DNA of 56,144 nt from a bacterium (GCA_024228395.1 JAAETM010000281.1:1-56144); one strand, 5' to 3'. Positions 24,189-33,692 are shown, counted from the first letter of the stretch. Translations and numbers: made by a program. The notes: generated by a model from the sequence alone, not told the origin.

Positions 24189-26742
24189 CTCCGCTTTGAA
24201 AGCCGGCGCTTTCCCCCGCGGCCCCGCCTGGTGCATGGGCGTCAGCGTGCTCTGTTTTGTGCTCGCAGCGTTTGCCCTCTGGCCGACCCCGCAGATCCGC
24301 GCCGGCGAGGATCTGCGGGTGGTCGTAATGGACTCCAGCGCCAGCGTGTCCAGGGTTCGCAATGGGTTGGCGGGGAGTTTTGTTGCATTGCTGCGGGAAC
24401 AAGCCCTGCGCGCCGTGGATTCTGAACAGGGATTCGCCGTGGTGACAGCCTCCCCGAATGCGGTCCGCCGTTGGGGCCCGGGGGATCCGGCTGATTTCCT
24501 CGATCAGGAAACCCAAGGCCTGCTCTTGGGCATGCTGGATTGGTCACCTTCTTTTGGCGAGGACCTTTCCACGGATTGGGCCGGGACCTGGAAGTTGTTG
24601 GGGGGGTATTTGGAGGATGGGGCCGTGGCGCAATTGCAGGCCGTGTTGTTTACCGATGGCCAGGCCAGGGATGCCCGTGCCTGGCAAGGGATCGCGAGTT
24701 TGAATGCCCGGGGCTGCAGTTTTGAATACGGTGTTCTACCCCCCGTCAGCAATGCGGATGTGGCGCTTGTCTCCATGGATCTTCCCTCAAGGTTACCCCC
24801 AGGGGTCCCAGGTTCTGTCAGGGTACGCGTGGCTTGGCGCGGTGCGCCCCTCGAAGTAGGAAGCACCCTGGCGTGGAAACTGACCGCCAGCAACGCCACC
24901 GGAGTCGCCTGGGAAGGCACGGGAAGTTCGCACATCCAGCCCGAACAGCAGGCCGCGGGTTGGTCCTCGCAAATCCAAGTCCTGCCCCTGCCCGCATTTA
25001 ATGAGGGCGTGTACCAGGTGCGCGTGCAGCTCCAGGATGTGGCGGGGGATCGGGCCCTCGAAAATCAGGCGAGCACGGGTTTCCTGCGCGTGGGCGAACA
25101 GATGCAGGCGTTGGTTGTGGGGTCGATCGGGCCGGGATCCGATGGGCAGGCGATCGCGCGGGGATTGTCCGGGACCGGTTTGAATTGCAAGTCGGCAACC
25201 GTGGAGGACATGTCCCGTTGGTTGCCCGAGGTCCATTGCGTAGTGACCTTCGGGTTGCCTCCCAGCGAACTCCCGGCCAGGGAGCTGGCCGCATTTGTGG
25301 CCCAGGGAGGATCCTGGTTGGCCCTGGGCGAGGAGTCCATGTTGCCGGGTTGGAGCGGGCGCAGCATCTTTCAGGGGGAAGACCTGGGATCCCTTTTGCC
25401 CCTGTCCTTGCACGATGGGGATGGACCGGGCAAGGATGTGATCCTGTTGGTGGATGGTTCGGGCAGCATGCAGGGGGAGCCCTGGGCCCAGGTCCAGGCC
25501 GCCACCCTGGTTCTCTTGCGCCACGTTTCCCGGGAGGTCGGTTTTGAGGTGGACCTGTTCACCGGGGACTTGTTGGATGCGGAGCTCAAACTTCCGCCCC
25601 TGGCCGCTGGCGACGAGCCCGAGGAGAGCGGTCGGATCGAACGGGCATTGCGCAGGTTTCTGCAATCGCGCGTGCCGGGGGGGCGAACGAACATCATGCG
25701 CAGTTTGAGCAGCTTGCTCAAGCAGCGCGAAGGCCTGGGACCTTGCAAGGTTGTGATGATCACCGATGGTCACCAAAACATTGGTGGTTGGGATCCCGCA
25801 CTGTTGCGCACGCAAATGCAGGACGCGCAAATGGAATTGTCCATCGTGGCCACCGGCGAGAACCCCAACCTGGGCACGCTTCAGTTGCTTGTGCCAAGGG
25901 ATGAGATCCTGCTGGCCGGGGATTTGAGCGGTTTGGCCGACCTCCTAGCGCAGCGCTTGGTGGGCGATGTGGTGCGCCGGGATCCTGGCATGGCCGTGGT
26001 GCCAAATTCACCCGGTAGCGGCGCTGCTTGGGGCTTGCCCGATTTCCTTTTTGGCACGCAGGCGTCGGTAAGTTCCTTGGTGAGAACGCGCGCCCGGCGG
26101 GGTGCTGGCGTCTTGCTCAGCACAAAACGCGCCGAGCCCATTCTGGCCGCTGCTTCCAGGGGGCGCGGAAGCGTGGCCCAGGTGACGAGTTTGGGGGGCG
26201 CGGATTTCCTCTGGAGTGGTGCGGTTTCCATGCGCTCCTTGGTGGAAGGGCTCGCCCAACTGGGGCGTGGGGCGCAGGGTGGAGACCCGCAAATCGTGGC
26301 CCACGATGGGGACTACTATTTGACGGGCGCCATGGATTCCGAAGCACCCGTGCTGGAGGTCATGCCCGCTGGGGCGGAGTCGTGGCTGCGGGTTCCCCTG
26401 GAACTGGGGCTCGGTGGCGGTGGTTTGGACCCCCGCGACTGGCTGCGTTTGGACCTTCGATCAGTGGTTTGGCATGGGGAGGGGCCCCGGCTCCGCTTGT
26501 GGCGTTCGGATGGCACCCTGCTGCCGATGGCCCTGCCCTTGGGGGCCCCCTTAGAGCTGCTGCCGGGGGGGCATTCTTGGCCCGCGACCCTGCCGCAGCC
26601 CCCGGCTGTGGCCCGCTCCCGACCGACGGGCACCCACCCCGCAGGGCCTGCTCTTCTGCTGGCCGGCATGCTGAGCCTGGTCTTGGGCCTCTGGTTCCGC
26701 CTTCCAGGTGGCAAGAATTCGTCGGGTCCTGCCGATAGGTAA
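24178..26742 (+). CDS. Membrane protein with two VWA domains and a GATase1-like insert
   Basis: About 854 residues. I chose TTG at 24178 because GGAGG sits exactly 6 bases before it (24167-24171); the in-frame ATG at 24157 lies inside mnmA without such a site. One N-terminal helix (VSVLCFVLAAFALWP) precedes VWA domain 1 (VVVMDSSASVS, a DxSxS-type MIDAS). Beta-rich domains follow, with a glutamine-amidotransferase-like segment (MQALVVGSIGPG, LAAFVAQGGSWLALGE). VWA domain 2 has the intact MIDAS DGSGSM, a later threonine in GGRTNI and an Asp in MITDGHQ. The C terminus has one more helix (ALLLAGMLSLVLGLWF). It resembles BatA/BatB-like VWA proteins of planctomycetes. The function is unknown. Confidence 0.82.
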   Translation: MAADSALKAGAFPRGPAWCMGVSVLCFVLAAFALWPTPQIRAGEDLRVVVMDSSASVSRVRNGLAGSFVALLREQALRAVDSEQGFAVVTASPNAVRRWGPGDPADFLDQETQGLLLGMLDWSPSFGEDLSTDWAGTWKLLGGYLEDGAVAQLQAVLFTDGQARDARAWQGIASLNARGCSFEYGVLPPVSNADVALVSMDLPSRLPPGVPGSVRVRVAWRGAPLEVGSTLAWKLTASNATGVAWEGTGSSHIQPEQQAAGWSSQIQVLPLPAFNEGVYQVRVQLQDVAGDRALENQASTGFLRVGEQMQALVVGSIGPGSDGQAIARGLSGTGLNCKSATVEDMSRWLPEVHCVVTFGLPPSELPARELAAFVAQGGSWLALGEESMLPGWSGRSIFQGEDLGSLLPLSLHDGDGPGKDVILLVDGSGSMQGEPWAQVQAATLVLLRHVSREVGFEVDLFTGDLLDAELKLPPLAAGDEPEESGRIERALRRFLQSRVPGGRTNIMRSLSSLLKQREGLGPCKVVMITDGHQNIGGWDPALLRTQMQDAQMELSIVATGENPNLGTLQLLVPRDEILLAGDLSGLADLLAQRLVGDVVRRDPGMAVVPNSPGSGAAWGLPDFLFGTQASVSSLVRTRARRGAGVLLSTKRAEPILAAASRGRGSVAQVTSLGGADFLWSGAVSMRSLVEGLAQLGRGAQGGDPQIVAHDGDYYLTGAMDSEAPVLEVMPAGAESWLRVPLELGLGGGGLDPRDWLRLDLRSVVWHGEGPRLRLWRSDGTLLPMALPLGAPLELLPGGHSWPATLPQPPAVARSRPTGTHPAGPALLLAGMLSLVLGLWFRLPGGKNSSGPADR

Positions 26743-26907
26743 GGGCAGCGTGCGCCGCACACCGGCAGGCGAGAGCTTATTTCTCGCGGTCGTCATAAGT
26801 GCCTGGTAGCACCATACTTCTCGATTTCGCACGGCGGGCTTTTCCAGGGATCATGCAGGACCCCGCCCCCAGCCGTGTCGCCGTCGAGTCCTGCAATCTC
26901 GACCAAC

Positions 26908-27528
26908 ATGCTGAAAACCCTCCTTTCATCCAGTCTTTTACTTTTCGTTTTTTCCTGTGCCAGCACGAGCGCATCCGCCCCCACGGATGGACAAGAAACG
27001 GGGATGGTTCAAGGCCGGTATCTGCAACCATCGCCCCAGCTGGCCAGTGATCTGCAGATGAATGCCGAGCGTATGCCCTGGCTCCAGACAGCCACCGAAC
27101 AGCAGGAGATGATCGAGTGGTTTTCCCACGCGGGCGAAGCCGCTTTCACCAAGCTCCTAGAGTTGGCCGCGGATTCCCGGCCCAAGGTCGCCAACATGGC
27201 CTTCGCCGCGTTGGCAGCCAGTCGCGATCAGCGTTTGGTCGAAGACTTGCGCCTGATTCCCTGGTCCGATGATCTGCCCAAACCCCTCCAGTACTCGCGC
27301 GCCCGCGCCCACCTGAAGCTGGGCGACTGGACGCATATCGACAGGCTGATCGCTGGCTTAGAGGACGATGTGGCGTACAACCGCGCCCTGTGTGCTCGCA
27401 TTCTGAAAGCGACCACTAAAAACAACTTCGGCTACGACTACCGCATGGGGGAAATGGACCGTGCCCAAGCGGTTGAGCGTTGGAAGGAGTGGTACGAAGA
27501 ACGCGCCGCCGATGCGATCTTGAACTAG
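26908..27528 (+). CDS. HEAT-repeat lipoprotein with C-terminal W-x2-W motif
   Basis: Starting at the ATG at 26908 the protein begins MLKTLLSSSLLLFVFSCAS, a lipoprotein signal with Cys at the lipobox; the longer frame (ATG 26875) would bury it. Residues about 60-165 are HEAT-like helical pairs (AAFTKLLELAADSRPKVANM, IDRLIAGLEDDVAYNRALCA). The end, NFGYDYRMG followed by ERWKEWYEE, resembles the end of the zinc-ribbon/HEAT protein encoded 1 kb downstream. Likely a periplasm-facing scaffold. No Shine-Dalgarno sequence is visible. Confidence 0.75.
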   Translation: MLKTLLSSSLLLFVFSCASTSASAPTDGQETGMVQGRYLQPSPQLASDLQMNAERMPWLQTATEQQEMIEWFSHAGEAAFTKLLELAADSRPKVANMAFAALAASRDQRLVEDLRLIPWSDDLPKPLQYSRARAHLKLGDWTHIDRLIAGLEDDVAYNRALCARILKATTKNNFGYDYRMGEMDRAQAVERWKEWYEERAADAILN

Positions 27529-27856
27529 GGCGGGCTCCCTGGATTTTCGTTCTTCTTGCGCGCCAGCAGGCCGTTGATTGTCAACGGATTTTGGGACGTG
27601 GGGGCCACAGGGAACCTGGCAAGGGGCCCGAAGAGGCCCGTTTGCGAAGCCAGGCGTGCGTGTTTATGAAATATCCGGGCTAGTGGCCCCAGGCGAGAGG
27701 TCCTGACCACGCCGCCAGGTGATTTGTTGATGGCCCGACCGGAAGTCGCGGCTTATCAACGGCCTGCCGGGGTCTCGTTGTTTGCGTGCACGCGGTTCGC
27801 TTCGCAAAGCGAAACAAGACGATCCAGCCGTCTCGCCAGGGAGGTTTCAGCTTTGA
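27529..27856. other. Spacer with hairpins and a 13-bp inverted repeat pair
   Basis: No gene is seen in this 328-base spacer between convergent genes. It holds CCGTTGA-ttg-TCAACGG followed by ATTTT (27571-27592), a likely terminator for the HEAT lipoprotein, and TTCGCTT-cgca-AAGCGAA (27796-27813), a likely terminator for the TPR gene on the other strand. A 13-bp inverted repeat GCAGGCCGTTGAT (27566-27578) / ATCAACGGCCTGC (27755-27767) encloses about 176 bases and looks like the termini of a small element. Confidence 0.5.
27571..27592 (+). terminator. Hairpin terminator after the HEAT lipoprotein gene
   Basis: A 7-bp perfect stem CCGTTGA / TCAACGG with a 3-base loop, followed by ATTTT, lies 43 bases after the stop codon. 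The T-run is short, so strength is uncertain. Confidence 0.5.
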
Positions 27857-28354
27857 TCACTCGGGTCTGGTGGGGTGGTTGTGGCTCAGCTTCTGCACCA
27901 ATTGCCTGAATGAGTTGAGTGGGTGCAGGCTCTCCAGGTCCGGGTCGCTGGCCATGAAGTTTGCATCGGTGAAACCCAGGTCGATGGCCTTGCCAATAGA
28001 TTTCAGGGCCGCGGGCGCATCCTGATTGAGTGCCTGGGAACAGGCCAAGTTGTATTGCACGATCGGGCTCAGCGGGTTCAGCTGAGCCAGTTTCTCGTCC
28101 ACCTGCAGACCCTCCAGGCGGCGATCCAGTTTGGCGAGGCATTGGCTGAGGGTGGTCAGGGCTGGCTGGTTGCTCGGCCTGCGTTCCACTTCGGCGCCCA
28201 GTAGGTCGGTCAGAAACTCGCGTCCGGTGACCGCAAGCTGCTTTGCCAGGACCGGGGGGATGGCGAAATCCGAACCCTGTCTGCACGGTGGGGTCTCGCC
28301 GGACCTCCCGGGTCCAGGCTGGTTATGGGGACTTTTGGGGCTAAACCTATCCAT
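27857..28354 (-). CDS. Small TPR-like protein
   Basis: 165 residues; the informative part is the C-terminal half: NPLSPIVQYNLACSQALNQD, APAALKSIGKAIDLGFTDAN and MASDPDLESLHPLNSFRQLV. This is one TPR unit followed by the pattern usually called a TPR end-of-group domain (a DPDLxxLxxxxxFxxL ending). The first 40 residues are Pro/Gly rich with no signal peptide, so the true start may be further in. It is divergent from the zinc-ribbon/HEAT gene, with about 270 bases between. Function unknown; probably protein-protein interaction. Confidence 0.68.
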   Translation of the reverse strand: MDRFSPKSPHNQPGPGRSGETPPCRQGSDFAIPPVLAKQLAVTGREFLTDLLGAEVERRPSNQPALTTLSQCLAKLDRRLEGLQVDEKLAQLNPLSPIVQYNLACSQALNQDAPAALKSIGKAIDLGFTDANFMASDPDLESLHPLNSFRQLVQKLSHNHPTRPE

Positions 28355-28624
28355 TTGGGGCGCAGGGTACCGGTAGCGGGTCGATTGACAAGGGTTATGG
28401 GGTCATGGAAAGCCTAAATGTGGTCCATAGGGTACCCTGGAGCCCTGAGGGGCTATTCCCGTGGGCCACGGGGACTCCAAAAATGAATCCGAAATCGCAC
28501 CTACCCATGGGGGCCGTGTCGGATCCGTTATCGGGGCCAGATATGTGGGCCTGGTAAATCCATGGTCTGGTTGGTTGTCACCTCCCAGAACCATCACTTA
28601 GAACCCGCCAGGGTTTCATTCACC

Positions 28625-29725
28625 ATGAACATTCAATTTTGCGATCTGTGCAATGAGTCGGTGGCTGCCAAGGAATTGAAGGCCGGTGCGGCCTATCAAC
28701 GCGGGGGCCGTTTGATTTGCGCAGCTTGCGATGCCTCCATGGGGGGTGGAGGTTTTGAGCAAGGCTTGCCAGAGGCCTCGCCGGGAGTCACGACGCCAGT
28801 TCCAGTTCCCGCACACAACCCTTCCTGGGCATTCGCTGGGGTGACGCTGGTTTCGCTGCTGCTGGCGGGTTGGGCGCTTTGGCATGCCCAGGCATCGGGC
28901 CGCACGACCCAGACCTTGAGCCAGCGCATGGATGTGGTGACCGGGCAAATCGACCAGCGCTGGGAACGGTTGAATAGCCAGCAAGACACCCGCTGGTCGT
29001 CTTGGAGTCAAGCTGCGGCCGCGGACCTGGATGGGCAAGGGGCCCGCTGGCAGGAGGTTATGGCCGCATTGAAGAGCGAGGTGCAAGGCGCGAATCGCAC
29101 CGCCTTGGCAAGGCAGAACAAGTTGCGGGCGGATTGGGCCGCATGGAAATTGGCGGCGGCCCAAGCGCCGGTGGATGAGACCCCATGGCTCGAGGACCTG
29201 GCCAGCCTGCGCCAGCGTATCGAAGAGCAGCGTCTTGCGAATGAAGAGGTTTGGGTGGTCTTGGCCGATCGCTTGCAAGCGTTTGAGAACTCGCTTCAGA
29301 AACCCAGTCAGTCCCCCTCGGGAGATGAAGCGGCCCCCTGGTTTTCTTTGACCCAAAACCTGGGAAGTCCCAACCCTGGTTTGCGTTTGGAAGCCCTGTT
29401 CTCCTTGGAGCAAACCCGGGATCGACGGATTTGCTCCTATCTGATCCCCTTGTTGGCCGATCCGGACCCCTTGGTGCGAGTTGCCTGTGCGCGCGTACTG
29501 AAGGACCATCGCTACCGCGAGGCGGTCCCCCAGTTGATCGCTGGTTTGGAGGATCCTGTTCTAACCGTGCGCGTCGGATTCCTAGATGCCTTGCGAACCA
29601 TCACCAAGCGTCAATTTGGCTACCGCGCCGACGGGCGTGAATCGGAGCGTCGCCGGCCCCTCAAGGACTGGCAGGATTGGTGGAAAAAGATGGGGGTCCT
29701 GTTCCTGGCCGGTGACCCCGGCTGA
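28625..29725 (+). CDS. Zinc-ribbon, membrane, coiled-coil and HEAT protein
   Basis: 366 residues from the ATG at 28625. The N terminus has two CxxC pairs, CDLCNE and CAACDA, forming a zinc-ribbon-like knuckle. A single membrane helix follows (FAGVTLVSLLLAGWALWHAQ), then about 150 residues of heptad-rich coiled coil (LSQRMDVVTGQIDQRWERLN onward). The C-terminal 110 residues are HEAT repeats (YLIPLLADPDPLVRVACARV, AVPQLIAGLEDPVLTVRVGF) ending FGYRADGR and LKDWQDWWKK, shared with the HEAT lipoprotein 1 kb upstream. The zinc part would be cytoplasmic and the rest outside. I do not know its function. Confidence 0.8.
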   Translation: MNIQFCDLCNESVAAKELKAGAAYQRGGRLICAACDASMGGGGFEQGLPEASPGVTTPVPVPAHNPSWAFAGVTLVSLLLAGWALWHAQASGRTTQTLSQRMDVVTGQIDQRWERLNSQQDTRWSSWSQAAAADLDGQGARWQEVMAALKSEVQGANRTALARQNKLRADWAAWKLAAAQAPVDETPWLEDLASLRQRIEEQRLANEEVWVVLADRLQAFENSLQKPSQSPSGDEAAPWFSLTQNLGSPNPGLRLEALFSLEQTRDRRICSYLIPLLADPDPLVRVACARVLKDHRYREAVPQLIAGLEDPVLTVRVGFLDALRTITKRQFGYRADGRESERRRPLKDWQDWWKKMGVLFLAGDPG

Positions 29726-29752
29726 TTCGGTGTCCACCGCACGCCAAAAGTG

Positions 29753-29781
29753 CCGATCGCGAGCTGCGGTCGGTTTTTTTT
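29753..29781 (+). terminator. Intrinsic terminator
   Basis: CCGATCGC (29753-29760) pairs with GCGGTCGG (29766-29773, one G-T pair) around a 5-base loop, followed by eight T residues. It lies 27 bases after the HEAT protein stop. Confidence 0.88.
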
Positions 29782-29918
29782 GGTGTCCGGACGTGCCTCC
29801 GTCCCGATTCACTTTTCCAATGTGTAAAATTCGGCAACAAGCGTGCGCCCAAGTATTTAGACCACCAAACTGAAGGCGGCTTCTTGGTCAGGGACCTTCC
29901 TCCTCTCGCTTCGCTCCT

Positions 29919-32900
29919 ATGAAACGACTTCTTTTCTCCACCGTCGCTGGGACCTTTCTTCTGCTCCCCATGGGGGCTGCTTTAGCGCCTCCCGTCGTAT
30001 CCGCGCCAACCGTTCGAGAAGGCGCCCAGCGCCTCCAGCGTTTTTTGGATCAAGCCACCCGTGACATCTCACGGGGGCATATGGATACGGCTTACGATGC
30101 TATTCAGCAGGTGCTGGAGCGCGATCACAACTCGCGCGCGGGATGGCAGTTGCTCGCGAAGTGGGCGGTCAAGCAAAACGACAAGGATCTTCAGCTATGG
30201 GCGCTGTACCGCGATTGGCGTTTGGCGGAAGCCCAGGGTCTTAGCAAAGCGCAGAGCAAGACCCGGATCGCCGAGTTGCAGACCCTCGATCCCACCGGCG
30301 GCGGGCTGTTCGAGTTGACCAGTCAGTTTTCGGACAAGCTACTGGACCTGGCCAAGAAGTACGAAAAGCAAGGCCGTCCCCACGGGGCCATTCGTGTGTA
30401 CAAACGTATGTTGGCGTTGGACCCCCAAAACAAAGTGGCCGAGGAAGCCGTGGAACGCATCGCCTCCGCGCCCGACCCGAGTTTGGCTCCCCACGCCACG
30501 CCGGTGGACCTGTTCGAGGGCGTGGATCAGGCTTTCATCGATGAATTCGATGCGGCCCACAACACCTGGGATACGGCGGCTCGGGAAGAGCGCGAACACT
30601 ACATCACGATCACCGACACGGGTTACAAGAATCTGATCCGCACCGCGGAAGCCATGGAGCAGGTGAACACCTTCTATCGTGAGTTCTTTGGTTATGGGGG
30701 CGCCGACGACAGCCGCAGCGTTCCACGCATCACGGTGCACCTGTTCAAGGACAAGGACGAATACTTGGAGCGCGGTTTCAATCCGGTGGAGTGGTCGGGT
30801 GGGCATTTCACGGGCAGCCACGTGGAGACCTTTCTGCCAGGCACCGGATTCGAAGGCGTTGTTGGAACCCTATTTCACGAGGCCGCCCACCAGTTTGTGA
30901 GTTTGGCCACCAGCGCAACCGGTTGGCTCAACGAGGGGCTGGCGTCCTTTTTTGAAGGCACCAAAATCCAGGCCAACGGCACGGTGGTCATGAACCTGCC
31001 TGCGGGTCATCGTTTGTTCCCCCTGGCCAAACGCATGGACAAGGGTTGGATGGATAGTTGGGACGATGGCATCGACCCGGCCGATCCGAGCAAGACCCCC
31101 GACAAGGCGCCGACCTTCCGGATCATCGTGGCCAATGAATACTCATGGGGGCCGCCCTGGTACGCGCCCACCTGGGGCTTGGTCTACTTCCTGTACAACT
31201 TCCAGGATCCCTGGGATGGTCGCTTCGTGTATCGCACGGCCTTCAAGGAATTCATCAACTCCTCGGGTGGGCGCGTGGGCAAGGGCGCCGTGAAGAACTT
31301 TGAAGAGGTCGTGCTACAGAACCCCATGAAAGCCATCACGAAGGAGAAGCCTGAGAACTTCGAACCCGTGAAGTTGCCGACCAATGTGGATGAGCTGGAT
31401 GCGGTTTGGAAGGATTGGATCCTAGCATTGCGGGATCGTGAAGCAGGGAAACTCGAGGACCCGTTACCGTACTTGCGCTGGGCGCGCTTTGCATCGGAGG
31501 CGGGTTTGGGCTGGGAAGCCAAGGAACTCTACGAGAAGGCCCTATTGGAAAACCCCAACGACCTGGAGGCCCTAGATGGTTTGGCCGAAGTCTTGGTCGA
31601 GGAGTTCGACGAGAAGGACCGCGCATCTATTTTGATGGAGCGCATGCTGCGCGTGATGGAGGCGGATCCCGACGCGGACCCCATTCAGATCGCCCAGCTT
31701 GAGCGGCGCATCAAAAAGCTCGATCCCTCACGCCGCAACCTCACCCGTATCGAAGACGAACTTTTGCAGCAGGCGGAGATCGAACTGCTCGCATATCGTG
31801 AAGCGAATCATCCACGCATGGTTCTGGAATGGGCTCGCCGGTTGGGTCGCGACTTTGGCGAAAAACGTTTCTACGAGATGTACCGCGAAGTCGTGATCGA
31901 GTGGGGCGGCAGCGTGGACCTTTGGGACCGCATCTACAATGAAGAGGATCTGGATGGTTGGCTCTATGGCACAGGCAGTTTCACGGCGGAAGGAGCACAC
32001 CTGCGCGGTAAATTCGGCGAGGTGGACCAGGCGGATTATTCCTTCCGTTTCCTCACCTTGGACCGTTTGACCAGTGGTGACTATTCCCTTGAGGCGGAGC
32101 TGGAAGTGCGGCGTGGCCAAGGCGCCTTCGGTGGTTTTGTGTTCGGGCAGAAGGGCACCAACGATTTTCATGGAATGGCGTTGTTCCCCGGCGTTAAAAA
32201 GGAAGGCGCCGCCGACACCGGATATTTGGACCTGTTCAGTTCCTTCGGCGGCACGATCAAAACCTGGCGCCATGTGCCGAAGGTGGTTGAACCTCCCGCG
32301 GGCCATTCGGTGGCAGGGGTTTGGCACCGTATCCGCCTGGACGTGACCGGGCGCGAGGTGGATGTGTGGGTGGATGGTGAACGCCTGACGACCCACAAGT
32401 TCTCAAGCCGTTCAGTGCTGACCGGATCGGTGGGCCTCATGATCGGACCCGGAAAAGCTAGCTTCCGGAACGTGCGTTTCATCGGTCGCGACCCGCGCGA
32501 CCCTGCGGGCCGGGTGGACCGCGAAGCGCGATTAAAAAACATGGGGGTGGGTAGTGGGGATCCCGTGGGGGGCAGCTACCAGAACCTGGTACCGCCCTTT
32601 CCGGCGGTAGATCCCTGGGTGCAAGGCCAACGCGAAAGTTGGCAGGAGGCTGGCCCGGTTCCGCAGCTACTGGTGCTGTTTAGCTTGCAGCAGAACGACC
32701 TCATGCCGTTGCATGATTGGTTGTCGTACCTCTCCGAACAAGGGGAGGAGTACGGCCTCAAGATCGTGAGCGTTGCGCAGTGTTGGGACAAGAGCAAGTT
32801 GCGCTTCTACATGGATTCGCATGCTTTCCCCGGGGCTGTCGGCGCGGACAAACCTCCCCTCGAGGAAGGGGGGCTTGGGGAGGCTTTTGATCAGTTCTTC

Positions 32901-33626
32901 ATTTCGCGTTTCAACCTACCACGCCTGATCCTGATCGATCCCTCGGGCAAGGTTTCCTGGGAAGGAGACCCGGGTTTTAAAGTGGGCATGACTCCAGAAG
33001 AACCTTACCCGTCGTTCTTGGACGATCCCCTGCAGGCCATGGTCAATGATTTCCATTTGGTGGAGCGCCGCCAATGGAGGGAGGCTTGGTTGGCCATTCA
33101 TCGTCACGCCCTGTTGGAAGGGAATTTGGAAGCGGTCCTGCCCGTACTGCATGAGGCCAAAGATTTCGGCGAGGCCTACAGCACGGAAACAGGTCGCGCC
33201 CAGGGCGTGCTCAAGCGCCTTTCCAGTCTGGCTTCCAAACCGGATGCTGCTATCGCCTTCCTCGAAGTCGAGCAGGGCCATGCGGCGGCGCCTGCGCTCA
33301 AGGCATGGTTTGCCCTGACTAAAACCCAACTCGACCGCCCCCAAGCCAAAGCCCTGGGCAAACTCCTGGGCAACAAGAAGAACAAAATGTTCATCAAGCA
33401 GGCCCGCAGAATGGTGGGCTACTTGAAGAAGGGCAAGGACTTGGACAGCAAGCTGACAGGTTGGATCGATGGCATGGAGTCCCTCGGTGCACCTTTCATG
33501 TCAAAGCGCTTGCAGGCCATCCGTGAGGCTCGAGAAGCTGGGGACCAGGAGGCTCTTTTGGGGGAGCTGCAGTCCGTGGAGTCCTGGCCAGCAGCCTGGG
33601 CTGTGGAAACCTTGCTCTGGCCTTGA
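29919..33626 (+). CDS. Secreted TPR - zinc metallopeptidase (DUF1570-like) - LamG - thioredoxin-like protein
   Basis: 1235 residues with a signal peptide (MKRLLFSTVAGTFLLLPMGA). Order of domains: TPR-like helices (35-180); a gluzincin-type peptidase domain (225-470) with HEAAH at 320-324 and the second Glu in WLNEGLASFFE (Glu339), as in DUF1570 peptidases; more TPR helices (510-690); a LamG/DUF1080-like beta-sandwich (710-865, DYSLEAELEVRRGQGAFGGF, VWHRIRLDVTGREVDVWVDG); a thioredoxin-like segment (900-1020, PQLLVLFSLQQND, LPRLILIDPSGKVSW); then a helical tail. The thioredoxin part has no CxxC, so it is probably not redox-active. Likely extracytoplasmic. Confidence 0.8.
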   Translation: MKRLLFSTVAGTFLLLPMGAALAPPVVSAPTVREGAQRLQRFLDQATRDISRGHMDTAYDAIQQVLERDHNSRAGWQLLAKWAVKQNDKDLQLWALYRDWRLAEAQGLSKAQSKTRIAELQTLDPTGGGLFELTSQFSDKLLDLAKKYEKQGRPHGAIRVYKRMLALDPQNKVAEEAVERIASAPDPSLAPHATPVDLFEGVDQAFIDEFDAAHNTWDTAAREEREHYITITDTGYKNLIRTAEAMEQVNTFYREFFGYGGADDSRSVPRITVHLFKDKDEYLERGFNPVEWSGGHFTGSHVETFLPGTGFEGVVGTLFHEAAHQFVSLATSATGWLNEGLASFFEGTKIQANGTVVMNLPAGHRLFPLAKRMDKGWMDSWDDGIDPADPSKTPDKAPTFRIIVANEYSWGPPWYAPTWGLVYFLYNFQDPWDGRFVYRTAFKEFINSSGGRVGKGAVKNFEEVVLQNPMKAITKEKPENFEPVKLPTNVDELDAVWKDWILALRDREAGKLEDPLPYLRWARFASEAGLGWEAKELYEKALLENPNDLEALDGLAEVLVEEFDEKDRASILMERMLRVMEADPDADPIQIAQLERRIKKLDPSRRNLTRIEDELLQQAEIELLAYREANHPRMVLEWARRLGRDFGEKRFYEMYREVVIEWGGSVDLWDRIYNEEDLDGWLYGTGSFTAEGAHLRGKFGEVDQADYSFRFLTLDRLTSGDYSLEAELEVRRGQGAFGGFVFGQKGTNDFHGMALFPGVKKEGAADTGYLDLFSSFGGTIKTWRHVPKVVEPPAGHSVAGVWHRIRLDVTGREVDVWVDGERLTTHKFSSRSVLTGSVGLMIGPGKASFRNVRFIGRDPRDPAGRVDREARLKNMGVGSGDPVGGSYQNLVPPFPAVDPWVQGQRESWQEAGPVPQLLVLFSLQQNDLMPLHDWLSYLSEQGEEYGLKIVSVAQCWDKSKLRFYMDSHAFPGAVGADKPPLEEGGLGEAFDQFFISRFNLPRLILIDPSGKVSWEGDPGFKVGMTPEEPYPSFLDDPLQAMVNDFHLVERRQWREAWLAIHRHALLEGNLEAVLPVLHEAKDFGEAYSTETGRAQGVLKRLSSLASKPDAAIAFLEVEQGHAAAPALKAWFALTKTQLDRPQAKALGKLLGNKKNKMFIKQARRMVGYLKKGKDLDSKLTGWIDGMESLGAPFMSKRLQAIREAREAGDQEALLGELQSVESWPAAWAVETLLWP

Positions 33627-33692
33627 CCGATAGGCGTGCCGCCCCGTTGAACCGCCATGTACCTTCCCATTGAACGTCACAAGGAGAACCCT

